Below are positions 1-8,624 of a stretch of 30,707 bases of DNA, piece by piece; positions within the stretch are counted from its first letter, which is position 1; every line of letters begins with the position of its first letter. This stretch comes from Gnetum montanum (lineage: Eukaryota > Streptophyta > Gnetopsida > Gnetales > Gnetaceae). Under the pieces are notes generated by a model that saw nothing but the letters and a program-made list of their open reading frames with translations, ran no database searches and was not told the origin of the DNA. Made by a program: the position numbers and the translations under genes. The stretch is taken from the NCBI GenBank assembly GCA_015680685.1, contig MNCI01004971.1, positions 33,090-63,796 of the forward strand. Direction: 5' to 3'.

Positions 1-146
1 GCTACTTCTAGCCAGGATTGGGAAATGAAGGGAGTGCCGCCTCTTATTTATAGATATGGCGGCGGACCGTGATATCACGTACGCGATATCGCAGGGAAAG
101 ACACGATATCGCGGCAGCCGCGATATCGCGTAATTGCGTCTCATCA
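1..146 (-). mobile_element. LTR fragment (LTR 4), minus orientation, 5' end at 146
   Basis: Read on the minus strand it begins TGATGAGACGC, matching the TGATGAG terminus of the LTR at 29288. A TATA-like TATAAATAAGAGG lies at 53-41, comparable to ACAAATAAGAGG in that LTR. Four GATATC cores lie upstream of it. The element continues off the left edge. It appears inserted in the LINE that follows, since the LINE reading frame is cut at this border. Confidence 0.7.
66..130. promoter_or_regulatory. Cluster of four GATATC palindromes in the LTR U3 region
   Basis: GATATC cores lie at 71-76, 85-90, 105-110 and 122-127. Three extend to longer perfect palindromes: CGTGATATCACG (68-79), GCGATATCGC (83-92) and CGCGATATCGCG (119-130). 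They sit just upstream of the LTR TATA box, where a dimeric transcription factor could bind. Function is inferred. Confidence 0.5.
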
Positions 147-215
147 GTAGGTATTAACTGTAGTGGGATTAATATCTTCTTTATGAAAAGTCCTAGAGTA
201 AAAATCAAAGAAAGG

Positions 216-641
216 CTATAATATGTTAGTCTTGGAAGTACAGATATTATCATCAACTTGGATAGCTAGGATTTTAGGGGATGGGTGTTCCCCTTTGAGA
301 AGATGAAAAAAATATTTAATAGCCTGGTCATCCATATGGAGCCAAGAAAGATGGGTGCGAAGGTGAGCACCTCTAGCTTCATGGTGTTCCATCATACGCA
401 TGTTCTCCTTGGCAATTTGCAAGTGACAAAATTGAGCCTCTGTAGCTTCACCTCTATTAATAGCATTTTGTAATAAGGAGATTTTCTTATGAAGGTTGAA
501 CTTACGAGAATTTAGTCTTGAAACGACCAGTTTACTGGCATGTTTGAAAAACCATTGGAGGCGAGTACAAGTGTTAGTCCACCAATCAATCCAACCATCT
601 TCTCTAAGGGGTTTAGGATGCAAATTCCATATTTGCATCAA
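216..641 (-). pseudogene. LINE ORF2 linker before the reverse transcriptase
   Basis: An open 141-codon piece with a basic helical region, then ARGAHLRTHLSWLHMDDQAI KYFFHLLK. This matches the 'A+..W...GD.NTKFFH' segment found between endonuclease and reverse transcriptase in plant LINEs. It ends shortly before the LTR border at 146. Confidence 0.6.
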
Positions 642-981
642 TAAAGAGCAAAGGAAGCTGTTCTAAAGAAAGGCAATGTTAAAAATATAAAGGTCATTGG
701 AAGAGAAAGAGCAGCCAGAAAGAGAAAGAAATCAGTGAATAAGATAATGATCTAACAGAACTTGAGTATAATCTGCTTGAACAAGAGCACCATTGGTTGT
801 AGTAAATTGAATATAAGCATTCACAGACAGGTAGACCTGATTCAACCTAGAAGAAATGTAGGAGTCTCCATGTCTAGCATTGCTCCAAGTAAACCAATTA
901 GAAGTACTAGAAGAGGGGTAATTTTCATTAGCTTCTTGCAAATTCAATTTGCTCTTCAATGAAAGCCAAATAGAAAACTCA

Positions 982-1476
982 CTATTGTCTAAGCTCACTA
1001 TTGTCTAAACCACCTCTCTGTCCTCCAAACTTATCCTCTGGATGCTCAATCATATTAAAGTCTCCTATGATGATCCAATTAGCTATGGGCAAATTGTGCC
1101 CAATCCAACTCCAAAAAAGCTTCCAGTCATTCATGTTACAAGGAGTGTAAATGGAAATGAACCCTAGCATTCCATTAGCATACTATAATCGAAACCAACA
1201 ACAATGCCCTGAATTATCACAACTGTGATCAATAACAAACTTTAGCCACTTATTGTGAAGAAAAATTATAACTCCCCCTTTGCCATGTTCATGGTGAGAA
1301 AAGACATTATAACTATTGGTAAAAATACTCTTACAATAGTTTTGAAGATGAAATCCTTAAATTTTAACATCTTGACTACAAGAAACATCTAGGGAATGCC
1401 TACAAATATAATCTTAGACTATATATCTTCTATGGGAATCTAAGAGTTCCCTAACATTCCATGAGCAACACTTCAT
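982..1476 (-). pseudogene. LINE ORF2 endonuclease domain, broken
   Basis: An ATG at 1476 opens MKCCSWNVREL, matching the N-terminus of LINE endonucleases (usual pattern WNCRGL). After stops, the frame resumes with FISIYTP and WIIIGDFNMIE (about 1155-1060), the GDFN catalytic motif of the endonuclease/exonuclease/phosphatase fold. 998-732 is the next decayed piece of the same domain. Confidence 0.72.
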
Positions 1477-1727
1477 TATGGATGTGAAAATGAAGGAGGA
1501 TCTCCCTCAACTCCTAAAGCCTTAAAAGAATTCTAGGACTCAAAGCTATTTACTAAAGGATGACAAGCACTTGTTTTTCTGCTAGTGGACTAATTAGCAT
1601 TGGCAATAACTAAGGATCAGTGCCCTTTAGGGAAATCGCTAAAGATAGGATTATCACATATGATTGAGAAATAAGATTTCCGAGTAACTCGCTCCCAGCC
1701 ACTAGTAGCATCTTTTGGGGCCCCTTC

Positions 1728-1994
1728 TTAGTTAAGATGATTCTTAGTAACATCGGTAGCCTCAATATTCATGTCTTCTGCATTTGTCATCTTGGGGTCC
1801 AAAGAAGAAGGATTAGTTAAGAACTGCACCTCAATAGTATCATTACCTATATCCTTAGATATATTTTTATCTTTTAATTCTTTACTAACTTGTTCAACTA
1901 AAATTCTCTCGACTTCAATCTTAGCTAGTAGCTTTGGACATTGAGCTTTCTGATGATTAGGTTCAAGACAATAATAACAACAGTTTGGAAGCAT
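1728..1994 (-). pseudogene. LINE ORF1 C-terminal piece with CCHC zinc knuckle
   Basis: An open 88-codon piece beginning MLPNCCYYCLEPNHQKAQC, which holds C-x2-C-x4-H-x4-C with all four zinc ligands. The remainder is an acidic, lysine-rich tail. It is separated from the N-terminal piece by stops. The nucleic-acid-binding role is known for the family; this copy is broken. Confidence 0.65.
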
Positions 1995-2261
1995 AAGATA
2001 TGAATTTTTTTTTACAAAAGTCTTTTTTTTTTTACATTAAATTCCAGTGAGTCAGGTCATTACTTTTGCATATCAATTTTGACATACACTCGTCAAGTTG
2101 GTCTTGGGCAGAAACTTGAAAAGGACTCCATACTGATGACCTCCCCAACTTGGGCAGCAAGAATGTCAACATGTGGAGAAAAAGTGTGACGAGAGCCCTA
2201 GAAATTCTATCCATACTGGCAAAATACTTTTTCTCTCTTTTTCTAGGTCAAAATCCTCCTT

Positions 2262-2606
2262 CTAGGGTTGAAACACTAAAAAGGATTCATAAACATCCCA
2301 AATAGATTGTTGTTTCATGAAATTTGCCATAGCCCTAGTTTCAAAAGCATAAAGAAAAAACCCTTTAGTAAGATTAGAAGCCAAGGTTAATCTAATGTTT
2401 CGAGGTTCCCAAAACTTTTTAACCCAATCCTGGAAAACTAAGGCAGGAAAAATCTTGCCAGTAAAAAAGCCAATTGCATAAAGATGGTTAAAGGTTTGAC
2501 CAGTTTGATCAAAGATGTCCTCAGGCAAGTCAAAAAGTAAAATGTTGTCATTATCCTCCATATTAGTAGTATTGTCAGTGGGTTGGAGGAGTCCATTATT
2601 TTTCAT
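2262..2606 (-). pseudogene. LINE ORF1 N-terminal (DUF4283-like) piece
   Basis: A 114-codon open piece with ILLFDLPEDIF near residue 22, then FWEPRNIRLTLASNLTKGFF and FETRAMANFM. This matches the start of plant LINE ORF1 proteins (RNA-binding, DUF4283-like), in which a '...F.F....D...V' stretch follows. It ends at a premature stop; homologous decayed sequence continues in other frames toward 1994. Confidence 0.55.
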
Positions 2607-3284
2607 TTTTTCCCTCCAACATCAAAGAAGAAAGAGACAATTTGGCTCATGCAGACCCATAAGGCCCCAGCCCAAATGCTTTAGGGAATCAAAGCAGAGA
2701 GTATAAAATAAAAATAAAAATAAAAGGAATAGACTCACTGAGAAGTGTTCACTGAATGACAAGAGGCATGCACAGGCACCGTACCGCTCACCTAGAAACC
2801 CCCGCCAAACTCAACCATTGACGGAAGAAGATCTCACAAATCAATGCTCAAGCATGATCCCACTACACAATAGCGCAATGCACGATAAAGCCAACAACCT
2901 TTCGTTGAAGATTCGCAAACGAGCAGGCCCACAATGACAACAGTTAGAAAACTTAGTTGCAACCATGAAGACAACCATTCCTTTCTTGAAAACAGAGAGC
3001 CAAAGCGCCACACGACAAGCACCACACCAGAGACTACATTTAGGTTTGGTGTAGAAAAATTGTACTGGAAAAATCGTACTATCTATCGACTATAGCAGTC
3101 TTCAACTCTTCTTTCTACAAGTATTGAATACTAGTGTGAACTTAAAATAACACGTAACAGGTTGAGAGTTAAAGAATTCAAGTCCACTACGTAGTAGACC
3201 TAAATTCTTTACATTTTTATATTTGGTTAGTTGTAATTATTAATTTACTTTACTAACTAAAGAGGTATTGTTCAATTAATTTAT
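2607..3284. other. No recognisable gene
   Basis: This holds an A-rich tract with TAAAA repeats near 2703-2725 and otherwise mixed sequence. The first part may be the untranslated leader of the LINE that starts at 2606. No host protein or RNA gene was recognised. Confidence 0.5.
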
Positions 3285-3760
3285 GGTTTGTAAGTCATAA
3301 ATTTAATCTTAAGAGGTATATAAATCTAATAAGAAAAAGGATAATCTTCGTCTAAAGGCTCAATGTTGATCTAACCAAGATGGAGTCCTAAGAGAGACAA
3401 TGGATGAGTGAAAGCCTAACCTCTTTTGAGTGGTTGCACCTAGGCTCAAATCCATGTCTTGTAACTTGAGAAATAAGCACCTTACCATCACTTCAAATGC
3501 TAATTGAAAGTTGAGTTTTATAAAAGTTTTGTGTTTGCTATATGTCATAATGTACATTTAGTCAAACTGTTTTGGGCTCCAAAGAATTCACTTACCACAA
3601 TGCTAACTACCCCTTCTACGAGGTTTTGCTTAAGCTCAAATAACAAGTTCAAGTCATAAGTTTAATTTCAAGAGGCATGATAATCTAATGATTAAGTTTT
3701 ATGAAAATTTTGTGTTTGTTATATGTCCTAAGATACCTATGGTCAAATTTTGTTGAGTTA
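3284..3760 (+). repeat. Two copies of an unclassified interspersed repeat, one split by a SINE
   Basis: The segment 3649-3760 ('AAGTCATAAGTTTAAT ... TTTTGTGTTTGTTATATGTC') matches 3290-3330 plus 3513-3570. The first copy is interrupted by about 180 bases, so the second copy is a natural empty site. A related piece with 'TCCAA...CACTACAATGCT' and 'AAGCTCAAATAACAA' recurs at about 6285-6450. The family was not recognised. Confidence 0.55.
3331..3512 (-). mobile_element. tRNA-derived SINE-like insertion, copy 1
   Basis: On the minus strand it reads GATGGTAAGGTGCTTA ... CAAGACATGGATTTGAGCC, resembling the internal pol III A- and B-box order of tRNA-derived SINEs (B box near GGATTTGAGCC). A second copy lies at about 6826-6978. 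The insertion splits an older repeat whose uninterrupted copy is at 3649-3760, which fixes the borders to within a few bases. Confidence 0.5.
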
Positions 3761-3944
3761 GTCTGTTAACATATATATGTTTACAAACAAGGTTCCAACA
3801 TCATTAAATTATTGATTTTTCCTGATCTAATTTTTCTTCAACACATCTAATGTTTCTCTTGCAAATTTGATGTTTTTGCTATGGACCTAACTTTCTCTCC
3901 TTGATTTTTCTCTAGTGGATTTAATTTCTATGGAATTCCCTTAT

Positions 3945-4925
3945 GCAGGATTCTAAATTACTCTTATTGATGCAAAATTTTTTGTTGCTTTTAAAAACAT
4001 AGATTTAAAAGCTAATGCACAAAAATTTGTGACACCTTCTTCTAGTGAGGTTAATGTAACTAAAAGAGTTGTTTTTGTTTTTCTTAATGAGATTTATGAG
4101 TCACTAATTGTTGATCTTACATCATGATATGTGTTTATTCAAATTTTGGGTTATCTACATCATAATTGAAGTTTCACTTTGCAATTAAATGATATGATGC
4201 AAAAACATGGCATTTAAGTGCTTCATGCCAAGTATTATTTTCAATTTTTTTTCCTTGTTGAGCTAAGCAACGCTTCAATGATGCAACATACCCTAGTTAT
4301 AAGGTCATTTGTACATAAGCATGCATTGTTAATCATTCATAAGCTAACTTTAGATTTTGATGTTCAATCTAAAGAATATTCTAAAGCTTCATGTTTTGAT
4401 AAGCTATTTAATCTTTCATTGATTCTTCAAAAAGCTAAGCAAGAGATTGTTAGTCTGCTTGGTCCCATTAAGCATATATAATATATTTCTATAAGATATG
4501 ATTTTCGTAGATATTTTTTCATTGAAATTAATCTTTTTAACTGTAAAAAGGAATTAGTATTTAATTACATATTATAATTTTTCTAATTCTTGCAACTTTT
4601 GCCATCTTGAAGAATATTTTTTTAATGATGGTCCTTTTCTACTCAATAAAAAATATGTTGAGGAAAAGAAAAAACATGTTGTAGTTGAAGATATGAAAAT
4701 TCAAGTTAATGTCAACAATAAAAATGATCAAATGGTAATAAAGAATCCAAATAAGACAAAAGCTTCTATGAATATGTTTACTTGTGCTAAAGGAAATATA
4801 TTGATCAATCCATATAGATGGCTTGTAAAGCAAATTGTTCCTTTATGTGACAAGAATACCATTAACTCAAAGATTAAAACTAGTGTTGACAAGAAGATTA
4901 TAGCTGATGGTAAGAACACTTGATG
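3945..4925 (+). pseudogene. LINE ORF1 relic (DUF4283-like and broken zinc knuckle)
   Basis: Pieces on the plus strand match LINE ORF1. 4218-4481 contains HALLIIHKLTLDFDVQSKE, CFDKLFNLSLILQKAKQEIV and SLLGPIKHI. After a frame change, about 4590-4630 gives a knuckle-like SCNFCHLEEYF that has lost its last ligands. A lysine-rich tail (4693-4923) follows. It is paralogous to the relic at 27180-27960. Stops and frameshifts make it non-functional. Confidence 0.6.
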
Positions 4926-5002
4926 TAAAATTAACATTAAGCAATAGGATAAAGGTAATCCAAAGCTGTGCAACCATTTTTTGATGAATCATGCTTCGAT
5001 AT

Positions 5003-5971
5003 TGATGAGTGGTGGGTACCCCATGTGCCCAACCATACAAATCATGAGTGTTCACACATGATCTTATCGAATTCCATGGATGGGACTAGTTGTGGCATCT
5101 AGATTGTTAAGCATTNCGAGTGTTCACGCATGATCTGATCGAATTCCATGGATGGGACTAGTTGTGGCATCTAGATTGTTAAGCATTAATCGCAGGACAT
5201 TGTCTTCCCACTCGAACTAGTGGTAGCTTTATCATGTATGGTTTAGTCTAAAGCGAGGCATCTAATAATTGATGTTGTTAGGCCCTAATTACTCCTAGCA
5301 ATAAACATAATTGGGAATGAAAGTTAGTCCTATATCTAATTAATGACAGTAATGTAAATCTACTCTAGCCTAGAGCGATGAGCATCCAATCCTGGCTTAC
5401 CATACGTGTCTTGGGCTTATGTAATCATTACTGGGTTACCAAGCATTATGCTACTAGGCCAACCAAGCAATAACACTATTGGGATTACCAAACGCTTACA
5501 CCTAAATGCTCAAAACCAATCATACACATTCCACTTTACTAATGAACAATTAAAGTAAAATACTTGGAAATGTAAATGATTAACTAATAAGACAGTAAAA
5601 ACTATGCTAAGTAAAATAGTAAAACTAAGTGGATGCTGCAATGATGAAAAGCAATCTTGATCTTTATTTCTAAACATGAACTATGCCTAAGTACATTTTA
5701 CTCAAATAAAGATTTCGTACAACTACTCAACACCACACTACAAGCATTCACTCTATCACTAAAACTATGAAACGAAACTGTAAGAGTCTACCTAAGGATG
5801 GAATGAAAGTTATTCAGATTATGCACCCAAGTGTTGTATTTATAAGTAGGCACGCATCCCGCGATATCAGATATTTGATAACGTAGCATGAGATCCAATA
5901 TTAGGGCTAAGATATCATGGCTAAGACATTAGGACTAAGATATCTTAGCCACTAAAAAGCATGATTCATCA
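5003..5971 (-). mobile_element. Solo-type LTR (LTR 3), minus orientation
   Basis: The plus-strand edges are TGATGAG (5003) and TTCATCA (5971), a near-perfect terminal inverted pair. The minus-strand 3' end, GGGGTACCCACCACTCATCA, matches the ends of the LTRs at 28392 and 29288. A TATA box (TTATAAATAC on the minus strand) lies near 5840 and three GATATC palindromes between 5863 and 5944. Flanks GATAT and TATAT may be a decayed 5-base target duplication. No internal retrotransposon region adjoins it. Its length of 969 bases includes a suspicious 72-base repeat at the single N; without it, it would be about 897, like LTR 2. Confidence 0.75.
5044..5187. repeat. 72-base direct repeat around a single N at 5116
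   Basis: The block GAGTGTTCAC ... GATTGTTAAGCATT occurs twice, ending at 5115 and near 5187, with only a few differences (for example CTTATCG against CTGATCG). A single N lies exactly between the copies. This looks like two contig ends that overlap but were not merged. Confidence 0.75.
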
Positions 5972-6825
5972 TATATAAATATTAGCATTAAGCTATAGCT
6001 CTCTACCTTAAATCCTTTTGCTATTTGAAGATCAAGCATAGATATTAAAAATAATAAAAATGTTGTTAGGACTAAGACCTTTCTCCTTGATCACAATTAA
6101 TTTTCTTCACTTCATTATTTGAATCATCAATTGTAAGGTCGTACACTTAAGTAAAAATTCCTAAATTTGGAATGTTTTTCTTTCTATATTATTTTGATGT
6201 TTTCTCCTCAACATTAACCATATGATGTACTTTGAATTTTTCACTTTTTATTAATTTTTTTGGAGTCCAACACCCCCTCCCCCAAACCAATTGTTTTGGA
6301 TTCCAACTCCTCCACTCACTACAATGCTTGCTACTCCTATAACTTTTTGCTTAAATTCACATAAGTTCAAGATTTCACAAACCATCAAATTTTATACAAA
6401 ATTTACAAATTTAAGCTCAAATAACAAATTCAAGATTCCATAGACCAGTAGACTTTATGATGAACTTTAAGATAAAATGCATCATTTTATGACTTGTTAC
6501 ATGTTTTTTAAACAATGAAAGAAACATAATATTGAAGTGATTACACACAATCCATAATAAGATTATTAAAGCTTCTTAAATCCCATAATTCTTTATTTCT
6601 TTTTAAATATTTTTATAATAAAATCAAAATATTTAAAATTAGATAAAAATTCCTTCTTAAATTCATTATTAACAATTAGAAATTTTTAAGGTTTGTGTAT
6701 TTATCCAACATATGTACAACATGTGCTAGTGGTTGTAAGAGATCTTCGAGGATCAATTACTTAAGTTCCAACAATCACTTTAGCCTTACGAATTTTCAGC
6801 CAACCTTTAATCAACATTTAATCAA

Positions 6826-6978
6826 GGATCATCACTCAAAGGCTCAATGCTCATCCTACTAAGGTGGACCCCTTGGAAGAGTTAGTGGATGAATGAAACC
6901 TAACCTCTTTCAAGTAATTATGCCTACACCAGGTCTTATGCCTTAAGTAACAAGCACCTTACCATCACTCCAACTGGT
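6826..6978 (-). mobile_element. tRNA-derived SINE-like insertion, copy 2
   Basis: Same family as the insertion at 3331-3512. Shared blocks include AAAGGCTCAATG, TAACCTCTTT and AAGCACCTTACCATCACT on the plus strand. Read on the minus strand it gives GTGATGGTAAGGTGCTTG, then a 'AAGACCTGG' block. The B-box region is partly deleted compared with copy 1. Confidence 0.45.
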
Positions 6979-7017
6979 AGTTCTTTTTTATCATAAGGGC
7001 ATCCAGGATGTTGGACC

Positions 7018-7075
7018 CCCACAAAATCATCATCATCCTAACTTGTCTTAACAAATTGGGGTTGACTACAACAAA
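7018..7075 (-). repeat. Au-like SINE 3' fragment 1
   Basis: Plus-strand text ATCATCATCATCCTAACTTGTC...TTGGGGTTGACTAC resembles the widespread plant phrase 'CATCATCCTAAGCC...CCAA..AATTGGGGTCGGCTAC', the reverse complement of an Au-type SINE end. The match is from memory; the fragment is short and mutated. Confidence 0.4.
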
Positions 7076-7324
7076 AATTTAGAGTATATCAAATCAACAA
7101 AGTGAGTCTAAATAAAACCAACAATTTTAGGGATGCCTTTTTATGTTTTCAACATTTCTATAATTGTCTAATATATTAAAAAGGGTTTTTTATATATCTC
7201 TAAGAAAATACATAGACCATATGACTTTGTAATCATCCACCTTTTCATAAAAGAGATGTAACCTTTTTAGAAGTAGATGTAATGTCTTAATCTTAACTTT
7301 TAAAAGGTAGATGTAATGCCTTAA

Positions 7325-7382
7325 TAATACTCATCATCATCATCCTAACCCTGTCCCAACAAAATAAGGTCAACCACATAAC
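7325..7382 (-). repeat. Au-like SINE 3' fragment 2
   Basis: Plus-strand CATCATCATCCTAACCCTG, then TCCCAACAAAATAAGGTCAACCAC. Same phrase as the fragment at 7018-7075 and the one in intron 3 of the gene at 22902. Confidence 0.4.
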
Positions 7383-7670
7383 TTCTTTTTTGCCATTCAC
7401 CGCTATGAAAAAATAATATTAGTTGCAATGAAATTGTAATTTCTTAACCTTTTAAATAAAAATATACAATAACACTGAATTGCCATATCATTTCCAAAAG
7501 GATTCATCCAACTTGATGTAACCCTTTTTAACATAGATGTAACGTCTTAGTCATCATAGCGTTTTAATAAAAAGAAACCACCCTTCCGAACAACCATATC
7601 ACTTCCAAAATGATTATTATAGATCTTTAGAGAAGGAAATTGGACAATGAGCGATACAGTTGCCTTTTAT

Positions 7671-7691
7671 GTATATATATATATATATATA
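7671..7691. repeat. TA dinucleotide microsatellite
   Basis: About ten uninterrupted TA units in intergenic DNA. Likely length-variable. Confidence 0.9.
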
Positions 7692-8516
7692 ATTCAGGAA
7701 TAAATTAATCTCTTATCCACTTGCCCCTTTTAAAAATTTTTGAAATAAGTTAAAACTTCTCCCCGATTACGTTTTTTTTAAATCATTTCTTATTTTTGAA
7801 AGAGGGTAATCTCTTACCCACGAGAAGTAGCCAGAACCAGCGTCAGGCACCGTACCTTACAGACTTCTGTTAATGAGTGAGCTGATTCTCGCAAGCAATT
7901 GCTTTAATCTCAAGTGGGCTGAAGGTTTACACGGCAAAGCCAATTTCGTAAACCCTTGAAATTTGCATTCGATTTAACTTCAATTATTTTGACATTGCTC
8001 GCTTGGATTCTCATCGAAAGCGATACAAATGAAAATATGCAATACATAATCCACGTCATCGCTCAAAAACATTTATCAATACCCAAAAATCATTAGCATG
8101 GTATAAACGTTGTGTCATAATTAAACATGGATGCAGTTATTTCAAAAACCGATAATATTACAGACAATTGTAATTATTTCAACAGCAAACCTCTACTATG
8201 AACATGTACATGCAAACAGGTCCTAAGCGACGTGGTCTAGTCATGATGCCATGTCATACTCCGATGCTCTTGCATGAAAGACACTTGAAATCCTTCTAAT
8301 AAAAATAAAAGGTAAGTCACAGCCCACTTTGCTAACTAGCATCCCACGGTTTGTATGACCCAACAATAATTTGGTAAACCTGTTTTTATGAGTCCATGTG
8401 TTGAAACAAAATACTTTAGATATGGACCAAGAAAACATGGTATACTTATTTCATAAAGCCACGTGAAATTTGTAACAGTTAGAAAATGGATATTTCAAAT
8501 AATTTAACATGATATA

Positions 8517-8624
8517 TTAGTTTGTATTTGCAGACACGTCCACTGGCGTATCCGGATGTGATCCCCATTCTGTCCAAGAGCCATCATATACAGCAACATC
8601 ACCCTTACCAAGTCGATGTAGAGC
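8517..8624 (-). CDS. STR1: STR1 exon 12: C-terminus and stop
   Basis: Encodes residues 376-410, ALHRLGKGDVAVYDGSWTEW and a short polar tail, then TAA at 8519-8517. 'YDGSWTEW' is the conserved C-terminal signature of the family. Intron 11 (8625-8705) is only 81 bases; its unspliced reading frame stays open, so retention would insert 27 residues just after the catalytic loop. Confidence 0.94.
   Translation of the reverse strand, partial: ALHRLGKGDVAVYDGSWTEWGSHPDTPVDVSANTN

Larger units (their letters stand above)
147..2606 (-). mobile_element. Decayed LINE retrotransposon (ORF1, endonuclease, start of ORF2)
   Basis: Order on the minus strand: ORF1 N-terminal domain (2606-2262), a CCHC zinc knuckle (about 1994-1930), the endonuclease start at 1476, its GDFN motif near 1070, and the endonuclease-to-reverse-transcriptase linker (641-216). 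This is the layout of plant L1-type LINEs. Stops and frameshifts break every frame, and the reverse transcriptase itself would lie left of the LTR at 1-146. It cannot be active. Confidence 0.78.
5972..8516. other. AT-rich intergenic region beyond the STR1 stop
   Basis: No gene was recognised. Contents: interspersed repeat pieces (6285-6450), a SINE-like copy (6826-6978), two SINE-tail fragments (about 7018-7075 and 7325-7382), degenerate repeats of a 'GATGTAA(C/T)' phrase (7250-7560), and a TA microsatellite at 7671-7691. The STR1 3' untranslated region should lie just below 8517, but no clear poly(A) signal could be chosen. Confidence 0.5.

Noticed and set aside
66-130. GATATC repeats as a cloning-vector or linker remnant (EcoRV sites)
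   Set aside because: The same cores occur in two other LTRs of the window at matching positions relative to the TATA box, so they belong to the element.
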